Shown: in pieces, positions 8,516-19,172 of the stretch
How the letters are laid out: each line of letters starts with the position of its first letter
Numbering within the stretch: position 1 is the stretch's first letter
Assembly: GCF_000512355.1 (NCBI RefSeq)
Contig: NZ_CP004006.1
Span: 1,479,001 to 1,543,000, forward strand
Origin: Legionella oakridgensis ATCC 33761 = DSM 21215
GTDB lineage: Bacteria > Pseudomonadota > Gammaproteobacteria > Legionellales > Legionellaceae
Length of the DNA stretch: 64,000 nt
Reading direction: 5' to 3'
Notes under the pieces: model-generated
Told to the model about the DNA's origin: nothing
What the model saw: the letters and a program-made list of their open reading frames with translations, nothing else
The model's database searches: none
Made by a program: the position numbers and the translations under genes

Positions 8516-10878
8516 TTAATTACGCAGCGGCTTGCCGGTTTCTAACAAATGACCAATTCTTGCCTGGGTTTGTTCCATCGCAGCAAGGGTCATAAACGCT
8601 TCCTTTTCCAATTTTAATATCCAAGCTTCATCCACAGATTCACCTTGATTGACATCGCCTCCACATAATACGCTTGCTAATTGATCCGCCAAAAAATAAT
8701 CGTGTTGCGATATAAATCCTCCTTCGAGCCAATTGACCAGCCCAACCTGCAAACGTGCCCACCCTTCTCGCCCAGCCACTTTAAAACGACTCGCCATGGG
8801 AGGGGTATAATTGGCAGCTTGCATCGCTTTAATTTCGACCAGCGCCACATACAACACTTCATTTTTATGCATGACCCAACCATCTTTATTGCCCAAATAC
8901 CCGCGTTGCGATGCCTCTGGCGCGCTGCCTGCAACATAACCTGTTGCAATTTGTTCAAAGTAAGGTTTTAAAAAACCATCAAGTCTGCATCCGTAGCTTT
9001 CGCGGCTGCACGCATGGCCATTTCCTTGCATCCACCACCAGCAGGAATAAGACCGACACCAACCTCCACCAAGCCGGGATAGGACTCAAAACCAGCTACG
9101 ACACGATCACAATGCATCATTAACTCACACCCTCCACCCAAGGCGCGTCCTCGCAGCGCAGCAACGATGGGTATCGGACTGTATTTTAATCGCATGGCCA
9201 GATGTTGAAATTGTTCTATCATGGTTTCTAGCGCATTGGTTTGATGAGTGCGGATTAATTCAGCAACTCCTCGCAAATCTGCGCCTGAACTAAAATTATT
9301 TTCATCCCATTGATGCAAAATTAGTCCCTGGCACTGTTTTTCTGCAATGTCCAATGCCTTACTAAAACCATCAAGAACAGCCTGACCAATTGTGTTAGCC
9401 TTGGTTTTAAAACTAACCACCGCCACATTGTCCTGCAAATGCCATAAACGCACGCCTTCATTTTCATACAAAGTCTCAGTTTGATAACGAGGCTCGTTTA
9501 TTATTCGATCAGGGAAAAATTGTCTTTTATAAACACTCAATGAACTACGGTCTTGAAATTCTTGACTGGCTGGTGAAAATGCGCCTTCTTTGCTATAAAA
9601 ATCATTCAATTTCGTCAGCCAGGATGGAAGCTTGGCATGTTCTAACGCATGCCCCGTCTGAATGGCTTGCTCGATGAATTGCTTGATGGCAGCCACACCC
9701 GCTTCTTGCCATGTTTCAAAAGGTCCATATTGCCAGCCAAATCCCCAACGCATCGCCAAGTCAATATCACGCACGGTATGGGCAATCGTTTCTAGGTGAT
9801 AAGCACAATAATGGAAAAGATCACAAAAGCAAGCCGCTAAAAAACGAGCCTGCTTGTGGTTGGAGTGCAGCAATTGCTTAAAGCGCTCTGGTGCTGGCAA
9901 GCGCATGATGTCTTGAATTTCATGATCCACTTTTCCATGCGCTTCACGATATTGATTGGTTTCAACATCGTATACTTCAATGGATTTACCCTGTTTACGA
10001 TAAATACCTTGCCCTGATTTTTGACCCAGATGACCCTGATCAATCATATGACTTAGCCAAGTCGGTAATTTAAACAAAGCATGCCAGGGGTCGTTCGTCA
10101 GTTGTTGTTGCATGGTATGAATCACATGCGCCATCGTATCAAGTCCAACGACGTCCATAGTACGAAACGTCGCCGATTTTGGACGTCCTAATAACGTTCC
10201 AGTCAACGCATCGACTTCATCAAGCCCAAGTCCCAATTCCAAAGCATGGTGCATGGTCGACAGTAAGGAAAACACACCGATACGGTTTGCAATAAAATTA
10301 GGAGTGTCTTTAGCTCGCACCACACCTTTTCCAAGATAACGAGTCAACCATGCCTCAAGATGATCCAATAACGCTGTATCCGTTGCTGCCGATGGAATCA
10401 ATTCCGCTAAATGCATGTACCGGGGGGGATTGAAAAAATGCACGCCGCAAAAACGTTTACGCTGATTGCTGGAAAGAGATTGGGCTAATGAATTAACACT
10501 CAGTCCGGAAGTATTGCTGACAAGAATGGATTGTTCATGCAAATAAGGAGAGATTCGTTGATACAAGGCTTCTTTCCAATCTAAGCGTTCTACGATAGCC
10601 TCAATAATCAAATCACAATCTTTTAAGTCCGCTATGTTATCGTCATAATTTTTTGCTTTCAATAACGTCGCTGTTTTTGGTGTCGCCAACGGAGATGGTT
10701 TTAATTTCGTTAAGTTAATAATGGCTTTGTCTACTATAGCATTATGACTTGCTTCTTTTGTCGGTAAATCAAACAGGAGCGTTTCAAAACCTGCATTAAC
10801 ACAATGGGCAGCTATTTGCGCCCCCATAACACCCGCACCGAGAACGGCGACTTTTTGTATGACCAATGATTCTTGCAT
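8516..10878 (-). CDS. 3-hydroxyacyl-CoA dehydrogenase / enoyl-CoA hydratase fusion (FadB/FadJ-like), frameshifted
   Basis: Two pieces (8968-10878 and 8516-9031) form one protein of 787 residues after correction. The order is dehydrogenase first: Rossmann motif VLGAGVMGAQIAAHCVNAG (about residues 11-29), NTSGLS, HFFNPPRYMHLAELIPS, and a duplicated C-terminal dehydrogenase domain. The crotonase domain follows, with oxyanion-hole motifs FSSGADLRGVAEL and ALRGRALGGGCELMMHCDR. The frame stops at MVF-TAA inside a six-T run (plus strand A 8970-8975). One more T gives the conserved MVFLKPYFEQIATG. The remainder continues to TGKPLRN. It hydrates enoyl-CoA and oxidises 3-hydroxyacyl-CoA with NAD. Start ATG 10878 has AAGGAAG upstream. 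Confidence 0.9.
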
Positions 10879-10892
10879 AATGACTTCCTTTA

Positions 10893-12410
10893 TTAGATCT
10901 CAAATTTTATTCCCTGGGCCAATGGCAATGAATCCCCCCAATTAATCGTATTAGTTTGTCGACGCATGTAACCTTTCCAAGCATCTGAACCAGATTCACG
11001 TCCACCACCTGTTTCTTTCTCACCACCAAAAGCGCCGCCAATTTCAGCCCCTGAGGTACCAATGTTAATATTGGCAATGCCACAGTCACTGCCACGCACA
11101 CTTAAAAACTGTTCTGCGTATTTCAAATTCTGAGTAAACAGTGCAGAAGATAATCCTTGAGGCACCTCATTTTGCAGCCGGATTGCTTCATTTATTGACT
11201 CAAAGGGCATGACATAGAGAATCGGCGCAAATGTTTCTTCCTGGACAATTTTACTGCTGTTACTCAAGCCTGCCACTAATGTCGGCTGAACAAAATATCC
11301 CGCCTGCTCCAAAGATTTGCCACCAAATAATAATTGTCCGCCTTCCGCAACAATACGCTCAATCGCGCGATTAAATTGCTCCACAGCTTGTTTATCAATT
11401 AAAGGTCCCATCAGATGTTTACTATCCAGTGGGTCACCTATGGTAATTTGCTTATAAGCCTGCTGCAATCGCGCAATAACCGGCTGATAAATAGTATTTT
11501 GAACCAATAAACGTCGTGTTGACGTACAGCGCTGTCCTGCCGTTCCTACCGCTCCAAAGACAATCGAGGGTATGGCTAACTCAAGATTGGCAGATTCCTC
11601 CAGAATAATGGCATTATTCCCACCCAACTCAAGAATGGTCCTCCCCAAACGTTTAGCCACATTTGCCGCAACCCTTTTACCTACAGCCGTTGAGCCGGTA
11701 AATGAAATCAATGGTATTTGATGATCATTCACTAGCGTCTCGGCTACATCATGAGATTCGGAGATAATAAGCGAAAAGATATCAGGGCAATTATTTTGTT
11801 TTAGTACTTGACTACAAATATAATGGGTTGCAATAGCGCATAATGGCGTTTTAGCAGAAGGTTTCCAAATGGTGGCATTACCACAAACAGCAGCAATAAA
11901 AGCATTCCATGACCATACCGCCACTGGAAAATTAAAAGCAGAAATAATGCCAATGACGCCATAAGGATGCCACTGTTCATACATGCGGTGGTTTGCCCGC
12001 TCTGAATGCATGGTTTTCCCATATAACATACGGGATTGCCCAACAGCAAAATCAGCCACATCTATCATTTCCTGTACTTCACCATCTCCTTCTTGTTTTG
12101 ATTTCCCCATTTCCAAAGAAACGAGACTTCCTAGCCAATCTTTATGTTCACGCAATGCTTGACCTATCTGACGAATGATTTCACCACGCTTGGGAGCAGG
12201 AATTTCACGCCAGGTTATAAAGGCTTCTTGGGCACGTTGGATAACATATTGATAATCTTCCACGGTACAATTGGCCACTTCAGCAATTTTTTCGCCATTA
12301 CTTGGATTGATTGACTGAAAACGGTTATGAGTCGTTTTACTTTCCCACGAGTACCCAGCATAGGCCCCGGGATTAACCGTTTGAATATTAAGACGCGATA
12401 AAAAATCCAT
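10893..12410 (-). CDS. ALDH7-family aldehyde dehydrogenase (alpha-aminoadipic semialdehyde dehydrogenase-like)
   Basis: The protein is 505 residues from ATG 12410, chosen because GGAG lies eight bases upstream; an earlier in-frame ATG at 12434 lacks this. It has the aldehyde dehydrogenase folds: [23 protein letters not shown], catalytic-Glu motif LELGGNNAI and catalytic Cys in [13 protein letters not shown]. The C-terminal block [20 protein letters not shown] and the ending [10 protein letters not shown] match the antiquitin/ALDH7A1 subfamily, which oxidises alpha-aminoadipic semialdehyde to 2-aminoadipate in lysine breakdown. It is preceded by a saccharopine/lysine dehydrogenase-like gene, which supports that substrate. 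It is 14 bases from the downstream FadB-like gene. Confidence 0.9.
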   Translation of the reverse strand: MDFLSRLNIQTVNPGAYAGYSWESKTTHNRFQSINPSNGEKIAEVANCTVEDYQYVIQRAQEAFITWREIPAPKRGEIIRQIGQALREHKDWLGSLVSLEMGKSKQEGDGEVQEMIDVADFAVGQSRMLYGKTMHSERANHRMYEQWHPYGVIGIISAFNFPVAVWSWNAFIAAVCGNATIWKPSAKTPLCAIATHYICSQVLKQNNCPDIFSLIISESHDVAETLVNDHQIPLISFTGSTAVGKRVAANVAKRLGRTILELGGNNAIILEESANLELAIPSIVFGAVGTAGQRCTSTRRLLVQNTIYQPVIARLQQAYKQITIGDPLDSKHLMGPLIDKQAVEQFNRAIERIVAEGGQLLFGGKSLEQAGYFVQPTLVAGLSNSSKIVQEETFAPILYVMPFESINEAIRLQNEVPQGLSSALFTQNLKYAEQFLSVRGSDCGIANINIGTSGAEIGGAFGGEKETGGGRESGSDAWKGYMRRQTNTINWGDSLPLAQGIKFEI

Positions 12411-12521
12411 AATATTGTCTCCTGAATTATCCAATTTTGTAACGACGCGTCATTATCCATGACGATGGACACACCTCATGCTCTGCCAGGCCGCTCAGAT
12501 ACGTTAACCTTTTTTCAGAAT

Positions 12522-13610
12522 CTAGACGTAATGTTGGCCAAACCGATTTGCCAATACATCAGCCAGGCGAAAATTTTCTTGTAGTATCAGGCCATGATAT
12601 TCGTTCGCTTGTCCTAAAACCAAATCAACCACCGCACAAACTCCTGAAGCGGTGCTAATTTGGATAGCGGACCATTCCAGACCACGTACTGATTTTGGAT
12701 ATATTTTTTTTACATAACTTTTCTCAGTTAACTCACCTTCCTTAATTCCTTCTACGGCAACATACACAATCACAATGTCCTGATAAGTTTTCGGAATGGC
12801 TTTTTCCAAGATATGTTTTAAGGTTTCTCGATCATCATTTAATTTCAAATCATTCATTAGAAAGCGCATTTTTGCACAATGGCCGGGGTAGCGCATGGTT
12901 TTATAATTCAAACTCTGAATTTTACCGGCATAAAGTTCACCAAGACTTCCTAATCCCCCTGAGGTATTGAAAGCTTCATATTCACAACCATCAATTTGTA
13001 TTGATTCCAAACCTTCCAGCGGTGCCAGTACCATTGGTTTACCAGCTTCAATACCATGGCATGGATTGCCGTATTCATTAATCAGACCATCCGTGGACCA
13101 AGTCAACGAATAATGAAGAGCATTACTTGCTCGTTGAGGTAATGCACCGACCCTCAGTTTGGCATGATGACAATGTTCAAATTCTTGCATCAATGTGTTT
13201 GCAGCAATGCTAATGAAACCAGGTGCTAAGCCGCACTGCGGAACAAAAGCGGTACTGGCGTTAGCTGCAATAGATTTAACAGCTTGTGTCACAGACGTGT
13301 CTTCTGTTAAATCAAAATAATGCACTTTGGCTTCTTTAGCCGCTTTAGCCACGTGCGTATTTAAAAAATAAGGTAGACTAGAGATAACTGCAATAATGTT
13401 ATGCTTTTGAATGTACGATTGTATGGATGTTTTTTCTCTGACATCCAGCGCAACTGTTTTAATGCAAGGTATGGCTTTTAATAGACGGGCAACATCCGTG
13501 CCATTGAACTCCAAATCCGCCAAATGAACCTGATAATCATCACTGTCAGCCAATAAGCACGCAATCAAAGCACCAATTTTCCCTGCCCCTGTAATCATTA
13601 CGTTATACAT
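12522..13610 (-). CDS. saccharopine dehydrogenase-family protein (possible lysine 6-dehydrogenase)
   Basis: The 362-residue protein has an N-terminal Rossmann motif MITGAGKIGALIACLLADS (about residues 5-23), the SSLPYFLNTHVAKAA segment and the family motif VPQCGLAPGFISIAANTLM. Its length fits lysine 6-dehydrogenase and related single-domain saccharopine dehydrogenases better than the long bifunctional LKR/SDH. Such enzymes yield alpha-aminoadipic semialdehyde, the substrate of the ALDH7 enzyme encoded next. AAAGGAGG before ATG 13610 is the strongest ribosome-binding site in the operon and marks this as its first gene. Whether the substrate is lysine, saccharopine or another amino acid cannot be settled from sequence. 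Confidence 0.8.
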   Translation of the reverse strand: MYNVMITGAGKIGALIACLLADSDDYQVHLADLEFNGTDVARLLKAIPCIKTVALDVREKTSIQSYIQKHNIIAVISSLPYFLNTHVAKAAKEAKVHYFDLTEDTSVTQAVKSIAANASTAFVPQCGLAPGFISIAANTLMQEFEHCHHAKLRVGALPQRASNALHYSLTWSTDGLINEYGNPCHGIEAGKPMVLAPLEGLESIQIDGCEYEAFNTSGGLGSLGELYAGKIQSLNYKTMRYPGHCAKMRFLMNDLKLNDDRETLKHILEKAIPKTYQDIVIVYVAVEGIKEGELTEKSYVKKIYPKSVRGLEWSAIQISTASGVCAVVDLVLGQANEYHGLILQENFRLADVLANRFGQHYV

Positions 13611-13693
13611 ACAATACGCCTCCTTTAATCATGAGATGTCATCGTACACTAAACTTAGTTCCCCAACCATTAAAGCATGTCTTCTGTCATATG

Positions 13694-13843
13694 TCAGTGT
13701 TGGGTAATATAAAAATCCTTGCTACTGTATCCATGTCCAGCAAAAACAAACTTACCTGGCATGGCTTGTTTGTTATGAAGGCAGGGTAAGATCATATCAA
13801 TTTGATTAACAAATGCCCGAACAAAGTGACTAAAATGCGTCAT
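13694..13843 (-). CDS. short open frame or gene remnant, 49 residues
   Basis: In the 429-base stretch between the lysine-type operon and lnt, the minus strand is open from ATG 13843 to TGA 13694, and the frame continues open a further eight codons upstream. The product contains GKFVFAGHGYSSKDFYITQH, which looks protein-like rather than random, but I recognise no family and see no ribosome-binding site. It may be the tail of a decayed gene. The same intergenic stretch also holds a REP-like fragment at 13897-13929 and the promoter side of lnt. Confidence 0.25.
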   Translation of the reverse strand: MTHFSHFVRAFVNQIDMILPCLHNKQAMPGKFVFAGHGYSSKDFYITQH

Positions 13844-13896
13844 CCCATACAAATGGAAATCTATTTTTTATGATGACTCTTGACTGCGTGTATACG

Positions 13897-13929
13897 ATGG
13901 ATTTTCGCCTACACGGAAATGACGTAAAT
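13897..13929. repeat. REP-like fragment in intergenic DNA
   Basis: The sequence GATTTTCGCCTACACGGAAA followed by TGACGT resembles the common bacterial extragenic palindrome type 'ATTTTCGC..GCGGAAATGACG'. It shares AAATGACGTAA with the minus strand of the element at 2370-2392. There is no perfect stem here, so it is probably a decayed copy. Confidence 0.3.
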
Positions 13930-14039
13930 AAAATATAATATAACCAAAGCATGATTTTGCCTTATCATGAGTTGGAACAAACTTGACCTTCGCAACCAAC
14001 TCATCTATTGTCACAGCATTTATATATTTACCTGTAAAA

Positions 14040-15569
14040 ATGACTCAAACAACTGCAACCAACTGGTTGCCTGCAGCCCACTCATCTTCCTACCGGTATG
14101 TTTATCTATTCCCTGCTGTTTTAGCTGGTCTGTTATTTCCATTAGGTTTTGCTCCATTTCATCTTCCAGGACTCGCCATATTAGGAATTGCAATCTTATT
14201 TGGTTTGCTTCATCACGCCTCATTAAGGCATGCTTTTTACATCGGCTTCGTATTTGGGTTAAGTTCAGCAGGCTTAGGCGTTTCATGGGTTTATATCAGC
14301 ATCCATGAATATGGCCACCTCCACTCTCTGGGTTCTGCAACCATTACCTTGTTTTTTGTTGCCTATTTGGCTTTATATCCGGCATTAATAACGTTCGTGT
14401 ATAAAAAGCTCTCCCCAAAACGTTCTTTTATTTTTTCCTGTTTATTATTCAGCGCTCTTTGGTGCCTGGGAGAATTTCTACGAGCCACCATCATGGGGGG
14501 ATTCCCATGGTTGTTACTTGGCTTTGGGCAAACAGACACACCACTTAGGTATTTGTTGCCAATCCTTGGTGTTTATGGTGCCAGTTTTTTTGCCTGTTTG
14601 TCTGCTACGTTTCTGGCAACCGGCGCACTATCCGGGCGATATAAGCAATACCCGTGGTTTATTGCTTTTGCCTTAGTGCTACTATGTCCTTCTCTCTTGA
14701 AAAATCAAGCCTGGGGAACGGCCAGCGCTTCACCAATTTCTGTTGGGATTATTCAAGCCAACTTATCCATGCGCGACAAATGGGATGAATCACTGTTCTG
14801 GCAATTGCAGCAATACTATCAAACCACTACCGAACAATTAATTGGGAAAAATCAATTGATCGTCATGCCTGAGTCAGCCATCCCTGTTCCAGCCAGTTAC
14901 ATCAGCGATTTTCTTGATACCTTGGATAACAAAGCACAACAAAATGGCAGCGCCATATTACTTGGAATTCTTCAACCTGCTGGCGCAGATGAAATGCAAT
15001 TATACAATGCCATGGTATCTCTCGGACAAGCCAAAGGCAGTTATTTAAAACAACATCTTGTACCTTTTGGTGAATTCATTCCCCGACCATTTCAACAATT
15101 AATTGAATGGCTGTCTTTACCAACAGCCAATATGAATCATGGCAAAAAAAATCAATCTCTTATTGAGGTGCAAAACCATCCCATTGCCGCTTTAATATGT
15201 TATGAGCTGGCATACCCACTATTATTACGCAATCAATTGCCAAGAGCCGAATGGATTGTATCCATCAGCGACGATGGCTGGTTTGGTCATTCCTTTGCTA
15301 TGTATCAACAATTGCAAATGGCTCAAGCGTTATCCATTCAAACAGCAAGATTTCAGGTCGTCGCCAATAATGACGGATTATCTTCTGTTATTGATGCCAA
15401 TGGTGATGTTCTTGCCTCATTACCAGCTTTCACGGCAGGAACGCTTGAGGCCATGATACAGCCATTGACTGGTGCCTCACCTTGGGTTTATCTAGGCGAC
15501 CTTCCTATATTGCTCATCAGCCTATTTATTTTTTCCATGGCCTTATTGAATAAAAAATCAAATCGGTAA
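14040..15569 (+). CDS. lnt: apolipoprotein N-acyltransferase
   Basis: This inner-membrane enzyme adds the third acyl chain to lipoproteins. From ATG 14040 it is 509 residues. About six membrane helices occupy the first 210 residues. The nitrilase-type periplasmic domain begins at SVGIIQANLSMRDKWDE and carries the catalytic set: Glu in MPESAIP, Lys in SYLKQHLVPFGEFIPRPF, and Cys in ALICYELAYP, with DDGWFGHSFAMYQQLQMAQ. A final helix closes the protein. An upstream TTG at 13983 is in frame but adds an unconserved stretch. Lnt before leuS, lptE and holA is a common gammaproteobacterial order. Confidence 0.95.
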   Translation: MTQTTATNWLPAAHSSSYRYVYLFPAVLAGLLFPLGFAPFHLPGLAILGIAILFGLLHHASLRHAFYIGFVFGLSSAGLGVSWVYISIHEYGHLHSLGSATITLFFVAYLALYPALITFVYKKLSPKRSFIFSCLLFSALWCLGEFLRATIMGGFPWLLLGFGQTDTPLRYLLPILGVYGASFFACLSATFLATGALSGRYKQYPWFIAFALVLLCPSLLKNQAWGTASASPISVGIIQANLSMRDKWDESLFWQLQQYYQTTTEQLIGKNQLIVMPESAIPVPASYISDFLDTLDNKAQQNGSAILLGILQPAGADEMQLYNAMVSLGQAKGSYLKQHLVPFGEFIPRPFQQLIEWLSLPTANMNHGKKNQSLIEVQNHPIAALICYELAYPLLLRNQLPRAEWIVSISDDGWFGHSFAMYQQLQMAQALSIQTARFQVVANNDGLSSVIDANGDVLASLPAFTAGTLEAMIQPLTGASPWVYLGDLPILLISLFIFSMALLNKKSNR

Positions 15570-15721
15570 CTCATGACAACATTCAGCAAAACCATGTTGA
15601 ATTTGGATAATTTTATTCCAACCTGACATGATGAATCTAATTTCATGGCGAATCTACTATTGCTGCAAAACACAAGAGACGCTATTCTTACCAACTTACG
15701 TTAAATTTTGACTTACAAACT

Positions 15722-18216
15722 ATGGATAACAGTTATAAACCGCAAGAAATTGAAGAACAAGCCCAACAATTTTGGCTTAAAAACAAGTTTTTCACGTCAC
15801 TGAAGATTTGAATAAAGAAAAATTTTACTGTCTGTCCATGTTTCCCTACCCCAGTGGCTCTCTGCACATGGGGCACGTTCGCAATTATACGCTCGGCGAT
15901 GTTATTTCCCGCTATCAGCGAGCTCTTGGAAAGAATGTTTTACAACCCATAGGCTGGGATGCATTTGGCTTACCCGCTGAAAATGCAGCAATCAAACATG
16001 GAATTCATCCAGCCGTTTGGACAAAACAAAACATCGCGGCCATGAAAGAGCAATTCTTAAAATTGGGGAATGCATACGACTGGAAGCGCGAAATCACCAC
16101 TTGTGATCCAGATTATTACCGCTGGGAACAATGGTTTTTCATTAAACTTTATGAAAAAGGCCTTGTATATAAAAAAAATGCCATTGTAAATTGGGATCCT
16201 GTCGACCAGACTGTACTGGCCAATGAGCAAGTGATTGATGGTCGTGGTTGGCGTTCAGGAGCCTTGGTAGAACATAAGGAAATTTCACAATGGTTTATAA
16301 AAATTACCGCGTATGCAGATGAATTATTAAATGATCTGGATACCCTAGAACAATGGCCCGCACAAGTCAGACAAATGCAGCGCAACTGGATTGGGCGTTC
16401 TGAAGGGACTGAAATTTATTTTAAAGTTCCTGATTATCCAAAACGGCTTAAAATATACACCACCAGACCCGATACCATCATGGGTGTTACCTATTTGGCT
16501 GTAGCGCCCGATCATCCTCTTGCCAAACAAGCTGCATTGCAGAATCAAGAAGTACAAGCCTTTCTTGACAGTTGTCAGGGAGTAAGAATGGCCGAAGCAG
16601 AAATAGCTACCATGGAAAAACGTGGTATAAACAGCGGGATGATTGCCATTCATCCAATTAGCGGGAAGGAAGTGCCCATATGGGTAGCCAATTTTGTTCT
16701 GATGCAATATGGTTCCGGCGCTGTTATGGCCGTACCGGCTCATGATCAACGTGATTGGGAATTTGCAAAAAAATATCAATTACCACAATTGGAAGTAATT
16801 CAGCCTGCAGACAAGCAAACCCATGATTTAGAAAAATCAGCCTTCACAACGGAAGGCATCTTAATCCATTCTGATGAATTCAACGGATTATCCTCTGCTG
16901 AAGCAAAAACGGCAGTGACAGCATGGCTGGAAAAACATGAAGCAGGTAAACAAAAAGTCAATTACCGCCTTCGTGATTGGGGAGTTTCAAGACAGCGCTA
17001 TTGGGGAACACCTATCCCCATGATCAGTTGTGAAATATGCGGTATTGTGCCGGTGCCGGAAGATCAATTACCCGTTGTTTTGCCGGAAAATATTGAATTT
17101 ACCGGAAACGGGTCTCCTCTGGCACAATGCAATGAATTTGTCCACACCAACTGTCCTAAATGTGGACAAGACGCCATGCGGGAAACAGATACGTTTGATA
17201 CCTTTGTTGAGTCATCCTGGTATTATGCCCGTTTTGCTTGCAAAGGCCAGGAAAATGCCATGCTGGATGACCGGGCAAAATACTGGACACCAGTGGATCA
17301 ATACATTGGGGGCATTGAACATGCCGTTATGCATTTACTTTATGCTCGCTTTTTCCATAAATTAATGCGTGATGAAGGTTTGGTAAATTCGGACGAACCT
17401 TTCAAAGCACTATTAAGTCAAGGCATGGTTCTTCGCGACGGTCATAAAATGTCGAAATCGTTGGGAAATATTGTTGATCCCAATCATTTAATTGAAACCT
17501 ACGGAGCAGATACTGCGCGTTTATTTGTCATGTTTGCGGCCCCACCAGAGCAATCTTTGGAATGGTCTGATTCTGGTGTAGAAGGTTCACATCGATTTTT
17601 AAAACGTCTTTGGGCCTTTGCCTATCAATATCGTTCATTAATAATAGAAATTAATGAACTCATACTAGATGGGAATAGCGCCATCAATTGGCAAAATTGT
17701 GATAGCCGGTTACAAAAATCACGTTTGACAGTGCATCAAATTTTAGCCCAAGTCAATCAAGATTATGAACGGCAGCAATTCAACACGGTCGTTTCAGGTT
17801 GCATGAAACTGTTTAATGAGCTTTCCTCTTATAAAATTGAAACAGAGGATGATAAATATTTTCTGCATGCGGGTTTAAGCATTCTTCTTCGTCTTCTAGC
17901 TCCTATTACCCCACACATTTGTCATCATTTATGGCAGCAGCTGGGATTTGAGAAAATTATTATTGACGCACCTTGGCCGAAAGTTGACAAAAGCGCTTTA
18001 AAAATGGATGAAGTTGAATTTATTGTGCAAGTCAATGGTAAGCTCAGAGGACAATTTACTGCTGCTGTTGATACTTCCGAGGATTCATTAATTGAATTGG
18101 CAAAGAAGAATGTCTCTGCTTTTCTTGATGGGAAATCCATTAAAAAACAATTGTCGTCGCTCATCGCCAACTCATCAATCTTGTTATTGGCTAATGAAAT
18201 TTTTTATGCGATATAA
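15722..18216 (+). CDS. leuS: leucyl-tRNA synthetase, frameshifted near the N-terminus
   Basis: It charges tRNA-Leu. The class I signatures are [12 protein letters not shown] (HIGH) and HKMSKSLGN (KMSKS); the CP1 editing domain lies between, with [13 protein letters not shown], and the anticodon and C-terminal domains follow. The uninterrupted frame begins only at 15808, but ATG 15722 opens [20 protein letters not shown], the true N-terminus of the family. The two are out of frame by one base at a five-T run (15788-15792); one more T gives [20 protein letters not shown]. The corrected length is 831 residues, as expected. This normally essential, single-copy gene is unlikely to be truly broken. 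It overlaps lptE by 11 bases. Confidence 0.94.
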
Positions 18217-18697
18217 TTATTTGACTTGCCTGTTGTTACTGCTACTAACAGGCTGTGGATTTCATTTGCGCGGCATGGTTGATATGCCACCTTGGCTTGA
18301 CCGTGTTGCCATTATCAATCAAAGTGAACACCGTGAACTGGAGCAATTATTGGCAGAACAATTGCAGGCTTATCATGTTGATGTTAGCTCTGATCCAGCA
18401 TCAGCACATTATTGGTTGTTTCTGCAAAATGATTCATTTCAACAGCAAATTGCCAGTGTCAGCTCCAGTACAACGCCTCGCCAATATCAACTAATCTATA
18501 CCGTACAATTTAAACTGCAACAAGCAAAAGGCAAAGAAATTATTCCATCGGGTCAACTGGTTATTACTCGACAACTCACTGTGAATAGTGACAGAATACT
18601 GGGCTCAGATGAGGAAGAAGCCATTATTAAAAGGGAAATGCGCCGTGATGCAGCGTTACAAATGCTATATCGGCTTAGTCGATATCAAGCCAGCTAA
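18206..18697 (+). CDS. lptE: LPS-assembly lipoprotein LptE
   Basis: The 163-residue lipoprotein has a signal peptide of about 18 residues ending in lipobox LLTG-C, then [19 protein letters not shown], the typical N-terminal block of LptE (formerly RlpB). LptE plugs the LptD barrel that inserts lipopolysaccharide into the outer membrane. ATG 18206 overlaps the leuS stop; ATG 18194 (MKFFMRYN...) is an equally possible start. The downstream part ([19 protein letters not shown]...[14 protein letters not shown]) matches the family. The position between leuS and holA is the standard one, and overlapping ends suggest translational coupling with leuS. Confidence 0.9.
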   Translation: MRYNYLTCLLLLLLTGCGFHLRGMVDMPPWLDRVAIINQSEHRELEQLLAEQLQAYHVDVSSDPASAHYWLFLQNDSFQQQIASVSSSTTPRQYQLIYTVQFKLQQAKGKEIIPSGQLVITRQLTVNSDRILGSDEEEAIIKREMRRDAALQMLYRLSRYQAS

Positions 18698-18793
18698 TTG
18701 CTCGCATACAAAACGCTTGCATTCCTGCAGTAATAACAGACACTTTTTTAAATAAAAGATTGTTATTGACTTGCCTATTAAGGAAATGTAAAC

Positions 18794-19171
18794 ATGAAAT
18801 ACGCCAGCTTATTAATATACTTAGTTACCACTTCTCTTTCCGCCGCCATCCCTCCTGGGCAATGGCAATGTTTTGCTTTTGATTCTCAGGAACGCAGTTA
18901 TCAAGGGTTAGGTGATACCTTGCAACAAGCAATGGAGGCTGCTGAAGCCCAATGTAAAAATAAATCTGCTCAACAGCATTGCAAAACCGCACAATCGTAT
19001 TGTGAGCAAGGGCCTCTTTCTTTAATTGAAGACCGTTGCTTAGTTACTGATAATAATGGGCACTCCTGGAATGCAACAGGAAGTGATGCCTGCAAAACGG
19101 CAATGTCTTTATGCACGGAATGGCAGTTCCTGCATGGTAAAACCAGCCAATGTTCAATCAAACATCGTTAA
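18794..19171 (+). CDS. secreted Cys-rich hypothetical protein
   Basis: The 125-residue protein has a signal peptide (residues 1-18, ending SLSA) and eight cysteines in the mature part, in a pattern suggesting disulfide bonds: QWQCFAFDS, EAQCKN, HCKTAQSYCEQG, RCLV, ACKTAMSLC, QCSIK. Part of it resembles the small DUF4189-like periplasmic proteins in layout (QGLGDTLQQAMEAAEAQC), but I cannot assign a function. AAGGAAATG-type ribosome binding precedes ATG 18794. It ends one base before holA begins, so it is probably in the same operon. Confidence 0.7.
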   Translation: MKYASLLIYLVTTSLSAAIPPGQWQCFAFDSQERSYQGLGDTLQQAMEAAEAQCKNKSAQQHCKTAQSYCEQGPLSLIEDRCLVTDNNGHSWNATGSDACKTAMSLCTEWQFLHGKTSQCSIKHR

Positions 19172-19172
19172 C

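Noticed and set aside
18092-18205. Longer N-terminus for lptE inside leuS
   Set aside because: It would bury the lipoprotein signal peptide; starts at 18194 or 18206 fit.
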